Part shown: piece by piece, positions 1-10,289 of the stretch
Position numbering within the stretch: the stretch's first letter is position 1
Layout: every line of letters starts with the position of its first letter
Assembly: GCA_011503125.2 (NCBI GenBank)
Contig: WWBZ02000011.1
Span: forward strand, 558,001-622,000
Reading direction: 5' to 3'
DNA: 64,000 nt
From: Botryosphaeria dothidea
Taxonomy: Eukaryota > Ascomycota > Dothideomycetes > Botryosphaeriales > Botryosphaeriaceae
The notes under the pieces: generated by a model
Database searches by the model: none
What the model saw: the letters and a program-made list of their open reading frames with translations, nothing else
What the model was told of the DNA's origin: nothing
Translations under genes and position numbers: made by a program

Positions 1-40
1 CGCTCTTCCATCGCCGCCTCCATCCTAAAACGCGCCCGAA

Positions 41-876
41 ATGTCCGCCCAAGAGTTGCACGCCGCCCTCCTCCGCCCGGCTATCCTCCACATCCTGCGC
101 GCTGCCGGCTATCATAGCGCCCGTCCCTCCGTCGTCGATGCCGTGTCCGACATAGCCGCGCGCTACATGCTGCTGCTGGCCCAGCGCACCTCATACCACG
201 CCTGGTCCAACCACAACGATGCCGTCCCGAACATCACCGACGTGCGCATGGCCATGACCGACGCAGGGATACTCATACCCTCCATGACCGGCGCGGAAGA
301 GGCGTGGAAGGAGGTCCTGCGCAGACCGCTAGAAGAGTTCCCCGAGCGCAACGGCCTGCGCCTCAAGGAGCAGCGTCGCCGCGATCTCGAGGACACGGCC
401 GACGTGCGCGAGTTCATAGACTGGGTTACGGGCCCCGCGAACAAGGAGATCATGCGGATTGCCGGGCTGGACCGTGATGCTACGTCTGGAGGCAAAGGCC
501 TTGATGCCGCTGCCGACGCGAATGCTGTGAAGGAGGACTATCTGACTGGTGAGTTTTATGCGTAATCTGTCGCTCTTAGAACCCCAATGATTAACCAGAC
601 ACTTCCAAAGCTCTTAAGAAGAAGCACAGTAAGACTGGCGAAGAGTCACGATACCAAGGAACGGTTCTAGGTATTCCCGCGGACGACAGATCAATACGAA
701 TTGAAGGTGGACCTCCGGAATCAATCAACGACTGGATAAACCAGATGCAAGAGAGAGCCGCTGCCGTGGCGAAGCTAGAAAGCGAAAAAGCAACAAGCAA
801 CGGAAATAGCGCGGCTCCACGGTCACCTCCGGCGGAGAAAGAAGAAGACGTTGACCAGATGGATGTGGAAAGCTGA
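41..876 (+). CDS. TAF3-like bromodomain-associated histone-fold protein (TFIID subunit)
   Basis: Exons 41-548 and 599-876 give 261 aa; the 50-nt intron is GT-AG and the junction keeps frame. Residues about 5-80 match the bromodomain-associated (BTP) histone fold: LLRPAILHILRAAG is helix 1 and ITDVRMAMTDAG is the conserved end of the fold. The rest is charged and low in complexity, with a Lys-rich start to exon 2 and an acidic tail ending in DVES. In fungi this fold occurs in TAF3 and TAF8, which pair with another histone-fold TAF inside TFIID and bind core promoters in the nucleus. Order and short length fit TAF3 better than TAF8, and no PHD finger is present, as is usual in fungi. The ATG at 41 is the first in frame and directly precedes the fold. 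Function follows from the family, not from anything unique here. Confidence 0.75.
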
Positions 877-1484
877 GGTGTTCTTGGATCATTCGGTTTC
901 TTGCAAACATCGTTTATGCATAGCGGCGGAGTTTCTTTGGGAGAGGATCCAAGCACAACAGTGTTCAAACACTGCAATACCACAAAAGTCAACGACCTCA
1001 GCGGATAGGAATGTTCCGTCTGTAGGATGCCACTATGTAACATCTGGAAGTACTAGCCACTTGGAAATGCTCGTCTTCTGAAACAGTCCGCTTACTACCA
1101 TGCAACTCCGTGGAGGGCATGTGTATCAAGAGTAGGACAAAAGACATCAATGCTACAAGAATGGACATGGGAGGACTGAGCTTGGACTTAGGACGGCCGA
1201 ATGGCAACGACGACTCTAAAAGGAATGATACGCCGGGTTTCAGACGAAGAAACGTATAATCGACTGGAAAATATAGGATTCATGGGTCAGCTCCACGGCG
1301 TCCGGAAAGCACTTACTCGACCATCATGAGTGGCACAGGAAGGTCAATTATGGTCATATAAAATATCCCCCTCAATCGGCATTCGTACACCTATTGTGAT
1401 GCCGCATGCAAATTGTGTTCAATCTCTTTCCTAAATTTTTGTCGTCCCCATCTGCCGTAATCCCTCAGTGTCATCCTGCTATAC
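877..1484. other. Convergent intergenic region
   Basis: This is the tail-to-tail spacer between the TAF3-like gene and the 184-aa unknown gene. I see no open frame with a credible start, no RNA gene and no repeat. It should contain both 3' UTRs. Confidence 0.6.
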
Positions 1485-2110
1485 TCATGCGCTTCCAGCA
1501 TTCGGATAGTCGCCCTTATCGACCGGGTTCGCCGGTCCGCCCTTCTGTCCCAGCACGCCACCCACATCGACATTGTGCTGTCTCTCTTCCTTGATCGCCT
1601 CCCTCAACGGCGCCTGCTCAGCTTTCTTCCTACAGAGACGAAAACGCACTCATTAGCACCTCGTTTCGAGAGCAAGAAAACCAGAAGAAAGCAAACTCAC
1701 CTATCCAAATCAGTCTCCAACCCCCTCTCCGCCCCACTCGCACCCGTCTTCCCCTGCCCTCCTGCCACCGCATCCCTCACCCTGCCCTCGCCCGGCGCCG
1801 CCATCTGCTCCGCATCCAGCTCGTTCTGCCTGCCGACGTCCTCCTCGCCCAGCCCGCCCTGCTCCTCGCCGCCGATCCCGGGCTTGCGGACGCCGCGCCC
1901 CAGCGACGACGGGGTGGCCTCGTCGATGCTCGAGGTCTGCTTGGTCGGGACGCGCTGGTCGACGACGGCGGGGGAGTGCTGGTTGGCGTGCGCGGTGGCG
2001 GACGCGGTCGCCGATTCGGCTGGGTTGTGGGTGGCGGGGTTGCCGGCGGTGGTGTAGGCTTGGGATTGGGTGGGCTGGGAGGGGCCGGTGGGGTTGAGGC
2101 CGTCGGTCAT
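1485..2110 (-). CDS. Uncharacterised low-complexity protein, 184 aa
   Basis: Exons run 2110-1701 and 1629-1485, with a 71-nt GT-AG intron (1630-1700). I do not recognise the family. The N-terminal half is rich in Thr, Ser, Ala, Gln and Pro and looks disordered. The second half is rich in Gly, Glu and Gln, with a GxGVRKPGIGG-like segment. The last exon ends with GGPANPVDKGDYPN just before the stop, a motif-like tail that supports this splice. The ATG at 2110 is preferred because the frame extends upstream only with Thr/Ser-rich sequence of a different character. No signal peptide or membrane segment is visible. It is probably an intrinsically disordered, soluble protein of filamentous fungi. 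Confidence 0.6.
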
Positions 2111-2876
2111 GGTTGTGGTGGTGGGTTGTTCGTGGTAGCTGTCGTGGTCGTTGGGTGATGTGTTTGAGGTGTTGTCTGCTCGTGGGCTGTCAATTGCAGA
2201 TGGTAGGCGTTTTGAAGAGGAAGGTGGTTCTTGGTTGTGTAAGATTAGATGCAGGAAGAGATTTTGTTTGGCAAGTGATGCGTGCAAAGCGCGATGATGC
2301 AGCTCAAGAGGGAATCTAGGGCTATGACGTAGGCGGGGCGTCGATTGCCCCTCTGCTCCACGCCCGACCTGCAATTGGAAAGAAAACAAGGCCAATTGGC
2401 GGACAGAGGCCAAGCTTATCGCACAAGCATTTGACACGCATATTTGTCGTCCATGATCGTTTGATCTGCCATTGATACGACGCCAGTCTCAAATGTAGCG
2501 CAAATACCCTTGGGAAATTGAATCATTCATCCAAACACGGACAAAAGCATGTTACTTTCGCCTTCACACGAGATCTTCACTCTCTCACAATATGTGCAAG
2601 TGTAATATCTCGACCGACCTTCATGCTTTCCCCGCTCTGTATGCCGCCATGGGTCATCGACTTCTTTTATGCACCACCGATGTCTATCAACCCGTAAAGG
2701 AAAATGAATCCCAGCCTATGAACACCCTCGCTGATGCCATGCTGCTAATATAACACCCCCGCTATGAAGAATAGAATCTTTTTTTGGTTCCCATGAACTC
2801 CGACCCGCCATGCAAAGAAATTAGTTTTTATCCCCCGTCAGACCGCCCTCTTTCAGGTCACTGTAGACATCCCCTT
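2111..2876. other. Intergenic region, promoter of the 184-aa gene and 3' end of the next
   Basis: About 770 nt between two minus-strand genes. The part next to 2110 should hold the promoter of the 184-aa gene and the part next to 2877 the 3' UTR of the 369-aa gene. I see no distinct element. Confidence 0.5.
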
Positions 2877-3986
2877 CTATCCGAAACGAGGAGGGACGTC
2901 CGTCAAGCTGGTGTAAACAGGTGTGTGCCTGTGCGTGTTGACCTCATCAACCAGCTTCTTGATATCCTCCCTCAAAACGTTGACGTTGCGATCCATGGCC
3001 TGCACGAGCCTCTCCAGTTCATCCGCCGGAATAGCCAAAACACCGTCGTCGCGAAGACGGGCGTTGGTCACGGAGTGACTCTTGACATGACCTCTCTTGC
3101 GGCGAGCATTGCTGCTGGCAGCAGCAGCAGCAGCAGCAGCGCCTCCGCCGCCGCTAGGACCGCTCGGCGGCGGCTGTTCGATGGGCGGCATAGTAGGCGA
3201 GTTGTTCTCGTAGAACACTGACTGGGGCGCATCCTCGCGCGCGGAGTCGTGCTTCGCCTTCATCTCCGCCTTTTTCTCCCTCTCCTTTTCCCTGCCCTCC
3301 TTCCTACCCAGCCCGATCTTCCTCATCAACGAATCCCTCCTGCGCGCCCGTGGCTCGGGCTGCTTCTCCCCTTCTTCCTCCACTTCTCCAGCCTTCTCCA
3401 CAGCCCTCTCCTGCACCTTCCTCACCTCCCGACAAACCTCCCACTCTCTCCGGTGCGCGCCCTCCAGCATATCCAGCGTCAGCCGCGCCAGGCTCTTCAG
3501 CTCCTCGACCCGATCCCGGTAGCGATCCCTATCCTCGCGCATCCCGTCGACGTGCTCGTGCAAGAACCTGATGACCGAGTTCGCCGTGCTGAGCTGGTCG
3601 CGCATGTGCTGGATCAGGTCCTCCCTTCCCTCACCACCGTTGCCATTCCTTGGGGAAGCGTTCGCGGCGCCGGCTCCAACGAAAGCGCCGGCGGTGGATT
3701 CCTCGCCGTTGCCGTTGCCGTTTCCGTTGCCGGTGCCGTTGCGCCCCTCGCGGATACCGTCCGAAGTGGCCAGCGCGACGGGCGCCAGCGTCGCCGAGCA
3801 GTGACGCAGCTCAGGGCCGGTGGGCGCGAGCGACGAGTGCAGAGTTGAAGTGTTGAGGTCGCGCGGAGGAGGGGGAGGCGGCGGCGGCATCAGAGCTGGC
3901 GCTGTCCGGGGCCGTTGGGGCTGTTGAGATTCAGAGGCCGCCCTCCTGCGCCTGTGGCCCGCGGTTCGTAGTCTAGGGAAAGCCAT
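2877..3986 (-). CDS. Uncharacterised coiled-coil protein, 369 aa
   Basis: A single exon from the ATG at 3986 to the TAG at 2877. I do not recognise the family. The N terminus is basic and Pro-rich with a run of eight prolines near residue 40. Residues about 85-110 hold a GN-repeat stretch. Residues about 120-215 are strongly charged and heptad-like (EDLIQHMRDQLSTANSVIRF and onward), so a coiled coil is likely. A basic linker and a Gly/Ala tract follow, the latter encoded by a CAG-type repeat at about 3117-3142. The C terminus is another amphipathic helix (IPADELERLVQAMDRNV) with a conserved-looking end, TSLTDVPPRFG. It has no signal peptide or membrane helix. It may be a cytoplasmic or nuclear scaffold, but nothing shows a specific role. 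Confidence 0.65.
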   Translation of the reverse strand: MAFPRLRTAGHRRRRAASESQQPQRPRTAPALMPPPPPPPPRDLNTSTLHSSLAPTGPELRHCSATLAPVALATSDGIREGRNGTGNGNGNGNGEESTAGAFVGAGAANASPRNGNGGEGREDLIQHMRDQLSTANSVIRFLHEHVDGMREDRDRYRDRVEELKSLARLTLDMLEGAHRREWEVCREVRKVQERAVEKAGEVEEEGEKQPEPRARRRDSLMRKIGLGRKEGREKEREKKAEMKAKHDSAREDAPQSVFYENNSPTMPPIEQPPPSGPSGGGGAAAAAAAASSNARRKRGHVKSHSVTNARLRDDGVLAIPADELERLVQAMDRNVNVLREDIKKLVDEVNTHRHTPVYTSLTDVPPRFG

Positions 3987-5057
3987 GGCGCGCTCTCGAC
4001 TCTCTCACCTGTGTGCGGCACGCCGGCGGGGAGAGTGGAGATCGAGCTGTGCGTGCAAGGTGATAGAGGAATTAAGAGAAGGACGCAAGATGAGACCGTC
4101 GTTTCGGCGTGATCCTTCGAAAAAAGGAAATGGTCCGCAAGGAAGAGGTAAAGAGAGTGATGGAATGTTTGTCTTGGGCGTGTGAACAGAAAAGAAAAAG
4201 AGAGTGAAGGGCTACGTCTAAAGCGCGCCGCCGCCTGCGAGAGTCCAGTAGTACCGGGAGCCTCACCGGCTCTTTGCTGCTCACAAGTGAGAGTGCTGTC
4301 CGCGTGGACGCTCCAACGAGGCGCGCTCAGCGGACGCGTGCACGTGAGCTTTGGGCCTTTATCGGCGAAGACCGGGAAATTTCAGGCGACGCGAGTTTGG
4401 GCTTCCACTCCGGGTGGCTTCCTTGGGGTCGGGCCTTTTCTCGATATTGGGCACTGGTGAGAAGAAAGGTTGCTCCCGCGCCTTTAGTGGATCGAAGCGG
4501 GAAGAAGTAGTGCGCGAGAGCGGTGAAGTAGATTTAAGCGCGCGAGGCGCTTTGTGAAGGACCGACTGATTTAGAAATGCTCGCTTAGTTTGGATGATCG
4601 TTTTTCTTTTCTAGCCTGCGGGCGCGTAGAGCTGTGGATTATACAGGGCCCAACTGGGAAATGCTCGCTGCAGACCCCAGTTTGCCCCGGCGGCTGTTTG
4701 GCGTCTCCGTGGCCCTTGCGTAGGATCGTTAGCCAGCAGTCAAAGCGTTGGCATTCACCGGGCAAACGGAGGGTCTTGTTGGAACTGGAAATGAAATTGC
4801 GCTTAAATACATTGGCCTCATCGCAGCCCTCCATAACCCGCCGCTACGAGACCAAGGAGCCGGTGTATCAACTGCGGTAACAAAGGAAAAAGGTCGCGCA
4901 GCGATGAGGTGGTCTCGAGAATGCACAAGAGGTTTCCCAATTGAAATCGCCGTTTTTGGTCACGCATGCTCTATTATACATCTCTAAAAACGTCACCGTC
5001 ATCAGCGACGCTCTAATCGACAGGGTAGATTAGAACGTACTCCCTCAATTCCCCCGC
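3987..5057. other. Intergenic region upstream of the 369-aa gene and downstream of ATP1
   Basis: About 1.07 kb. Several short overlapping frames occur but none has a plausible product. The stretch near 3990-4200 is the likely promoter and leader of the 369-aa gene. The stretch near 5000 should be the ATP1 3' UTR. Confidence 0.5.
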
Positions 5058-5800
5058 TTACAAGAAGCTCTTGGTGAAAGACTCAACAACGTCCTTGAGC
5101 TTGCCCTCAAGCTCCTTGCTGAGAGCACCCTCGCGCTCGATCTGGCCGAGGAGCTCGGACTCGTTGGTCTTCAGGTGGGCAAGGAAGTCGGCCTCCCACT
5201 GGAGGATCTTGGCGACGGGGACGCTGTCAAGGAAACCGTTGACACCAGCGTAGATGAGAGGAACCATCTCGTTGACGGCCATGGGAGAGTACTGCTTCTG
5301 CTTGAGCAGCTCGGTCAGACGCTCACCACGGTTGAGGGTCTGCTTGGTGGCGGCATCCAGGTCGGAACCGAACTGGGCGAAGGCAGCAACCTCACGGTAC
5401 TGGGCCAAGAAGAGCTTCAGGGAACCAGCGACTTGCTTCATGGCCTTGAGCTGGGCGGCGGAACCGACACGGGAGACGGAAAGACCGACGTTAATAGCGG
5501 GGCGGACACCCTTGTAGAAGAGCTCGGACTCCAAGAAGATCTGGCCGTCGGTGATGGAAATGACGTTGGTGGGAATGTAAGCGGAGACATCACCACCCTG
5601 GGTCTCAATGATGGGAAGGGCAGTCAGGGAACCACCGCCGTGCTTCTCGTTCATCTTGGCGGCGCGCTCGAGGAGACGAGAGTGGAGGTAGAAGACACTG
5701 TGCTTGTTAGATTGAATTCAACGTCGAAACGATAAGTAGTACTTACTCGCCGGGGTAGGCCTCACGACCAGGGGGACGACGGAGCAGCAGGGACATCTGA

Positions 5801-5837
<37 letters not shown>

Positions 5838-7122
5838 TGATGACGGCGTGCTTGCCGTTGTCACGGAACCACTCACCCATGGAGCAGCCAGTGAAGGGAG
5901 CAATGTACTGCAGGGGAGCGGCCTCGGAGGCGGTGGCAGCGACGATGATGGAGTACTTCATGGCGTCGTTCTCCTCGAGGGTCTTGACGAGCTGGGCAAC
6001 GGTGGAACGCTTCTGACCAACAGCGACGTAGACGCAGTAGAGCTTCTTGGTCTCGTCGTTGCTGTTGTTCCACCTCTTCTGGTTGAGAATGGCGTCGAGA
6101 GCGACGGCAGTCTTACCGGTCTGACGGTCACCAATGATCAACTCACGCTGACCACGGCCAATGGGAACCATAGCATCGACGGACTTGAGACCGGTCTGGA
6201 CGGGCTGGTTGACAGAGCGACGGGGCAGGATACCGGGAGCCTTGAGCTGAGAACGGCGCTTCTCAGTGGTCTTGATGGGACCCTTGCCGTCGATGGGGTT
6301 ACCAAGAGCATCGACGACACGGCCGAGAAGGGCCTCGCCGACCGGAACGTCGACCTTATATCTGTTAATTGAGGTCCTCAGAGCGATTTCGGAGGCTCAG
6401 AATACATACGATCTCGCCGGTACGCTTCACGGTCTCACCCTCCTTGACGAGACGGTCGGAACCGAAAAGCACAACACCGACCTGGCCGGCCTCGAGGTTC
6501 ATGCACATGCCCTTGACGCCAGAGGCGAACCTTGATGGCCGTTAGTCGGAGGTATTTGAGAAGCGCCGATTCCGGAAAACTTACTCGACCAGCTCCTCAG
6601 CCTGGACGTTTCTCATGCCATGGACACGGGCAATACCGTCACTGTAGCCCAATTGTCAGATACCACGTTTCCCAATAGCATTGAATCGAGATGGAATCGT
6701 CTGGGAGAGCGTACCCGACTGATAGCACACGGCCAGTCTCAGCCAGATCCACGGAAGCACTGGCGCCGCGAATGCGCTGCTCGAGAATCGAGGAGACCTC
6801 GGTCGGGGTGGCCTTGGCGTCGGCAGCATAGGTGCGGACGGCGTTGAAGACGGCCGGCGAGGATCGGGCCTAGGGAAGCGCGAAAAATCAGCACGGTGGT
6901 CGCGAAACAGCTTCACAGCAATGCATTGCGGATCGCAGCGCCCCATCCACACCGAGACAATGGATCAATGGCTCGGTGCGAATTGATGCGCCGGTGACGG
7001 AGGATGCGGAGTGCGATGGACGATGGGTGGGTGAGTTGAGGTCGATGGCTACTCACGAGTCTGCCAGAAGCAGAGAGCGCTCCGACGCTGCGGGCGCTCG
7101 ACCTGAGTGCCGTACGGAACAT
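5058..7122 (-). CDS. ATP1: Mitochondrial ATP synthase F1 subunit alpha
   Basis: Six exons: 7122-7057, 6869-6715, 6641-6585, 6530-6410, 6354-5747 and 5697-5058, giving 548 aa. All five introns are GT-AG, from 49 to 187 nt. The protein is the non-catalytic nucleotide-binding alpha subunit of the F1 head of complex V, in the mitochondrial matrix. The first about 40 residues are Arg/Ser-rich and lack acids, as expected of a mitochondrial presequence. The Walker A loop GDRQTGKT lies at about 208-215. Further alpha-subunit hallmarks are TGEIVDVPVG, the [15 protein letters not shown] segment and the [11 protein letters not shown] loop. The acceptor of the fourth intron is the ATATAAG site rather than an earlier AG, because only that keeps the TGEI-VDVP frame. 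Length is normal for fungi. Exon 1 encodes only 22 residues. Confidence 0.97.
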
Positions 7123-8001
7123 GTTGATGTGTTCAGGAAGCTCCTGCCGATAGCTCTGCTATCAATTGAGATCGAAAAGAGGGGAGAGGTGATGCTTCGG
7201 GGCGATGGGAGCTGGTAGTAAGAAGAGATCTAAAGCGGAGGCTCTTGCGTCCGGCGCGAAGGCCAAAGCCACTAAGCCGAAATTTGAACCTTAGTCACGG
7301 GTCGCCAAGCATCCCCGGCCACACCCGCACTTTCCAACACGCAGCTGCCGATGCAACAATGTCCGTCTCCACTGCTTCCCTAATGCTCGGTTGCTGCTGC
7401 ACGGCGGAGGTTGTCTCAATGCATTCATCTCGTGCTCCGTCGGTTGCGTTGAGCAACACCGCGCTCGCCCACCAACACCCGAGCTCCGTTCCTTGTGCCC
7501 GCTCTGCCGCCGGTTCCCGGCTGAATGTGCGAGAGCGTGCAGACGCACGCATGCTTGCATGTACGCACCTCACACCACCTGTAAGCTGTTACCCAGTGGA
7601 CCTGTCAGTCTATTTGATCTTCGCTTCATCAATTTGCATATCTTCACGCATCATCACTCACGTCCGGCGCAATGGCACGGCTGCGCTACGGTTCATTCTC
7701 GCAAAGCCCAACAAGTTCGAAATGGATACGCATTACTTCTTGACGATTGAAATACCACATGGGCGAAAGCAAAGCATGGTCGTCTATCTTACGCCAGAAT
7801 AGCAATCTTACGTACCCGTCACCTACCGAGTTAAAAGTCCCCGTCCATATCGTCAGGCAAGAGGGTCTTGATAGCTTGACGACTTCATGTGTCATACCGA
7901 GCCTATCAGTGAGGTCCTCTTCCTTCTGCGGTAGCGAGGTCGCCGCCAAAGTCTCAACATCCTCCATTTCCACGCTGTTCAGGCTCTACTTGTCGTCTCC
8001 C
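7123..8001. other. ATP1 upstream region plus gene debris
   Basis: The part next to 7122 should contain the ATP1 promoter. Positions 7495-7580 carry one copy of a diverged module also found at 9911-9981. Positions about 7820-8001 on the minus strand hold protein-like sequence that appears to continue the decayed gene at 8002-8748 in another frame. Confidence 0.45.
7495..7580 (+). repeat. Copy 1 of a diverged dispersed repeat
   Basis: It shares a 25-nt identical core (7556-7580) with 9957-9981 in the same orientation. It also shares the block GTGCCCGCT at 7495-7503 with 9911-9919. Spacing between blocks differs by 15 nt, so the copies have diverged by indels. The element type is not clear. Confidence 0.5.
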
Positions 8002-8780
8002 TCAGACATCTCCACCTTCTTCTTCTTCTTCTTCTTCTTCTTCTTCTTCTTCTTCTTCTTCTTCTTCTTCTTCTTCTTCTTCACCGTCTTCCTCAGCCAC
8101 CTCGGATTTGGTGCCCTTCCTCTTCGACTCGTTATACTCCTGTTGCACCTTGAGCTGTAGTGCATGCGTTTTCCTCCTTAACCGGTCGCCCTTATCCTTG
8201 TTTACCATCTGATCGTAGAACAACAGAGCTTGCTCTGAGTGATACATGGCATCCTTGTATGGCTCATTACCCCCAAGATATGGAAGAGCTCGCATCAAAC
8301 GGAGCGTGAAGTGGACGCTTTGTTGTAGATCATTCGAAGCAAAGCTCGCGGCACTTGTCCCAGCGGTCCTCACAAAGGAGCTTATATGCACGGTAGAGCA
8401 TCGCGTGGTAGAAGAGAGTAATGTTGGTGTGTCCCCTTGGGTTGGTTGGGTCGACAGATTCTCCGAGCTGTTGGTCTTCGATGGTGTCGTTTTTGCTTTC
8501 GGCGCCGCCTTGGTCACCCTCACTTTGACTGGGGTGGCTGTCCTCCGATAACTCGTCTCTCTCTCACATGCGTGCTTGCCGCCCTTGTATGTTGGACATG
8601 GCTCAGTTGATGCGGCCGCCGATAGAAGATTGAGAGTACGGGATGGAGATGAGGCTGAGCTTGGTCCGCTAGATGAAGATAGGGGCTCAAATGCTGGCGG
8701 TTGTCTTTCCATGGATGCAGGTGACGACGCCGCTGCTGCTGAGCGCATCTACTCGCCTTCGCTTTGTTGGGCCATGTCAA
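8002..8780 (-). pseudogene. Acidic-tail protein gene, probably decayed (open frame 8748-8002)
   Basis: The open frame starts at the ATG at 8748 and codes for 248 aa. It has a Ser/Ala/Pro-rich N-terminal half, then a helical segment with residues such as HFTLRLMRALPYLGG and EQALLFYDQMV, and finally a poly-Glu run from a GAA microsatellite. I do not recognise the family. Two features suggest decay. The codon just before the ATG is TAG, and upstream of it lies an in-frame ATG and the short peptide MAQQSEGE. After the Glu tract the frame stops at once, whereas a second frame continues with protein-like sequence (VEMSEGDDK, TAG, then SLNSVEMEDVETLAATS). Both TAG codons could be CAG altered by C-to-T change. 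It may instead be a functional short gene starting at 8748. Confidence 0.45.
8017..8082. repeat. (TTC)22 microsatellite
   Basis: A perfect 66-bp run of TTC on the plus strand, read as GAA (Glu) in the minus-strand frame of the gene at 8002-8748. Polypurine-polypyrimidine tracts of this length are prone to slippage. Confidence 0.95.
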
Positions 8781-9613
8781 AGGTTAGTGTGGGCGGTAGG
8801 GAAAGGGGATTTGGATGTGGCCGAGAGGAAAAGTGGAAAGGTTGCGCAGTCGTGAGTGAAGTTGACTACAGAGTACGTAATCGATAGCGTCGTTCACCCG
8901 TTCACAGGTAGGTATTTAGAGACCTGACCTACTGGGCAAATTAATATTGCGTTAGACGCTCGTAGATTTCCGCGTCTTTCACGGGGGCCGCACATATACT
9001 CCATCGCCAATGCACTCATACCGCACCACCCGCGCACGCACTCTCTCCAACCCCCGACACCACCAATAATTGACCGAAGGAACTCCTCAATTCTATGTGC
9101 CAGGTTAGCGGTAGTGGAGGGTAGGTACTAATTCCCCACCTCTCAACTCCCTTTAGCGCCTTATCATCCACTGCCCCTCGCGCCGGTATCCACCAACTGT
9201 TGCTTGTGGGTCTTCTTTTAGTCTTCTTGGTAAGTTCTACCCATAGTTATCTTCTTTAGTTCCCGTAAACTATGTGAATCAGCGAGCCAACTCCGTTGCA
9301 TCTCGGCCATCACAGGCCCCAACACGTTGCACATGACACCCAACGAACCGTCGTCAGCACGCTAGATAGACGCCCGAAGGTGCTTCGGAAATGGATCAAG
9401 CGGCTTCAAGGATGCTTGAAGGGAAGCTCAAGGACAAGGCCCTCCTGGGTGAACCCCCTCGAAGAAGCTTGTCCCTGAGGAACCCCGCAAGAACCCGTCA
9501 GCGGTCGGTATTGCCCCAGGGTGTAAGCGCGCCGCTATCTCGTCCTGAATTAGAAGAGTGGCTTTGGCTTGTGTGAATGTACATTGATGACGATGAACGA
9601 GAAGAAAATAGGA

Positions 9614-9660
9614 GAAAAAAAAAGTCGACACTCAGCCGGGATTGAACCTGGAAGCCCTGG
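9614..9660 (-). other. tRNA 3'-half-like fragment with Pol III terminator
   Basis: On the minus strand there is a B-box-like GGTTCAATCCC followed by an acceptor-like segment and then a run of ten T residues (9614-9623). The putative T stem has two mismatches out of five pairs. I found no matching 5' half with an A box upstream. It is therefore most likely a tRNA relic or a chance B box. Confidence 0.3.
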
Positions 9661-9910
9661 AGAGAGTAACTTGTTGAGAACGGTAGAGGAGAAAAGTAAT
9701 TTGTTTTAAGTATTCGATTTCCTGGAGATGGGTTCTATCGTGGATGGAAACGCAAATAGTAATGAGTAAAATTGTCGATTGCCCGTTGCTCACTCAGTGC
9801 CCGACGCTACTGCACGGTTAAACGTGTCTCAGAACCTTCTACTCTTGCGCTGGCAGTCGGGTTCAGCAGTGCCACGTTCCCGGGCATGCATTTCCATGTC
9901 TGCCATGTGC

Positions 9911-9981
9911 GTGCCCGCTGTTCGCCGAGGTTTCCCGCGCGAGCATGCAGCGCATATGCATGTACGCACCTCACACCACCT
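9911..9981 (+). repeat. Copy 2 of a diverged dispersed repeat
   Basis: Positions 9957-9981 are identical to 7556-7580 over 25 nt, with a second shared block at 9911-9919. See copy 1. Confidence 0.5.
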
Positions 9982-10289
9982 ATACGCCATCACACAACAG
10001 ATTATTCGAACAGCTTCAATTGCCTATAACTATCTACGTACCTGTCAAGCCATGCTTCATATATTCAATTTGGACATCCTCGCTATGCTCCTAACTCTGT
10101 GAGATCCTTCAGACCATGCCAATGAGTAGGAAACAAACATAGATGCTTTGCCCATGACTCTGCGTATTGCATAGTCGCCAATCGTTCAGGGGGCTGACTT
10201 TGGGGTTCATGGACGCTTGCGCGCCCTTCCAAGAAATGCGCTATCCAGGGGCCCGATGTCGCCGGTCTGGAAATTGTAAGAAGTTGCGC

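Larger units (their letters stand above)
8781..10289. other. Gene-poor region with repeat and tRNA-like fragment
   Basis: About 1.5 kb without a credible coding region. It includes a tRNA 3'-half-like fragment at 9614-9660 and copy 2 of the diverged repeat at 9911-9981. The remaining open frames are short and unsupported. Confidence 0.5.

Noticed and set aside
5175..5735. 186-codon frame antisense to ATP1 (and a similar one at 5848-6372)
   Set aside because: Mirror frames of a highly biased housekeeping gene; they cross ATP1 introns and have no recognisable product.
7883..7905. 23-nt GT...AG segment that would join DLTDRL to AIKTLLPDDMDGDF in the decayed gene
   Set aside because: Far below the minimum intron length. 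The match may reflect an indel in decayed sequence rather than splicing.
8017..8082. CRISPR-like repeat array
   Set aside because: It is a simple trinucleotide microsatellite without spacers, and the genome is eukaryotic. No CRISPR array was found anywhere in the window.
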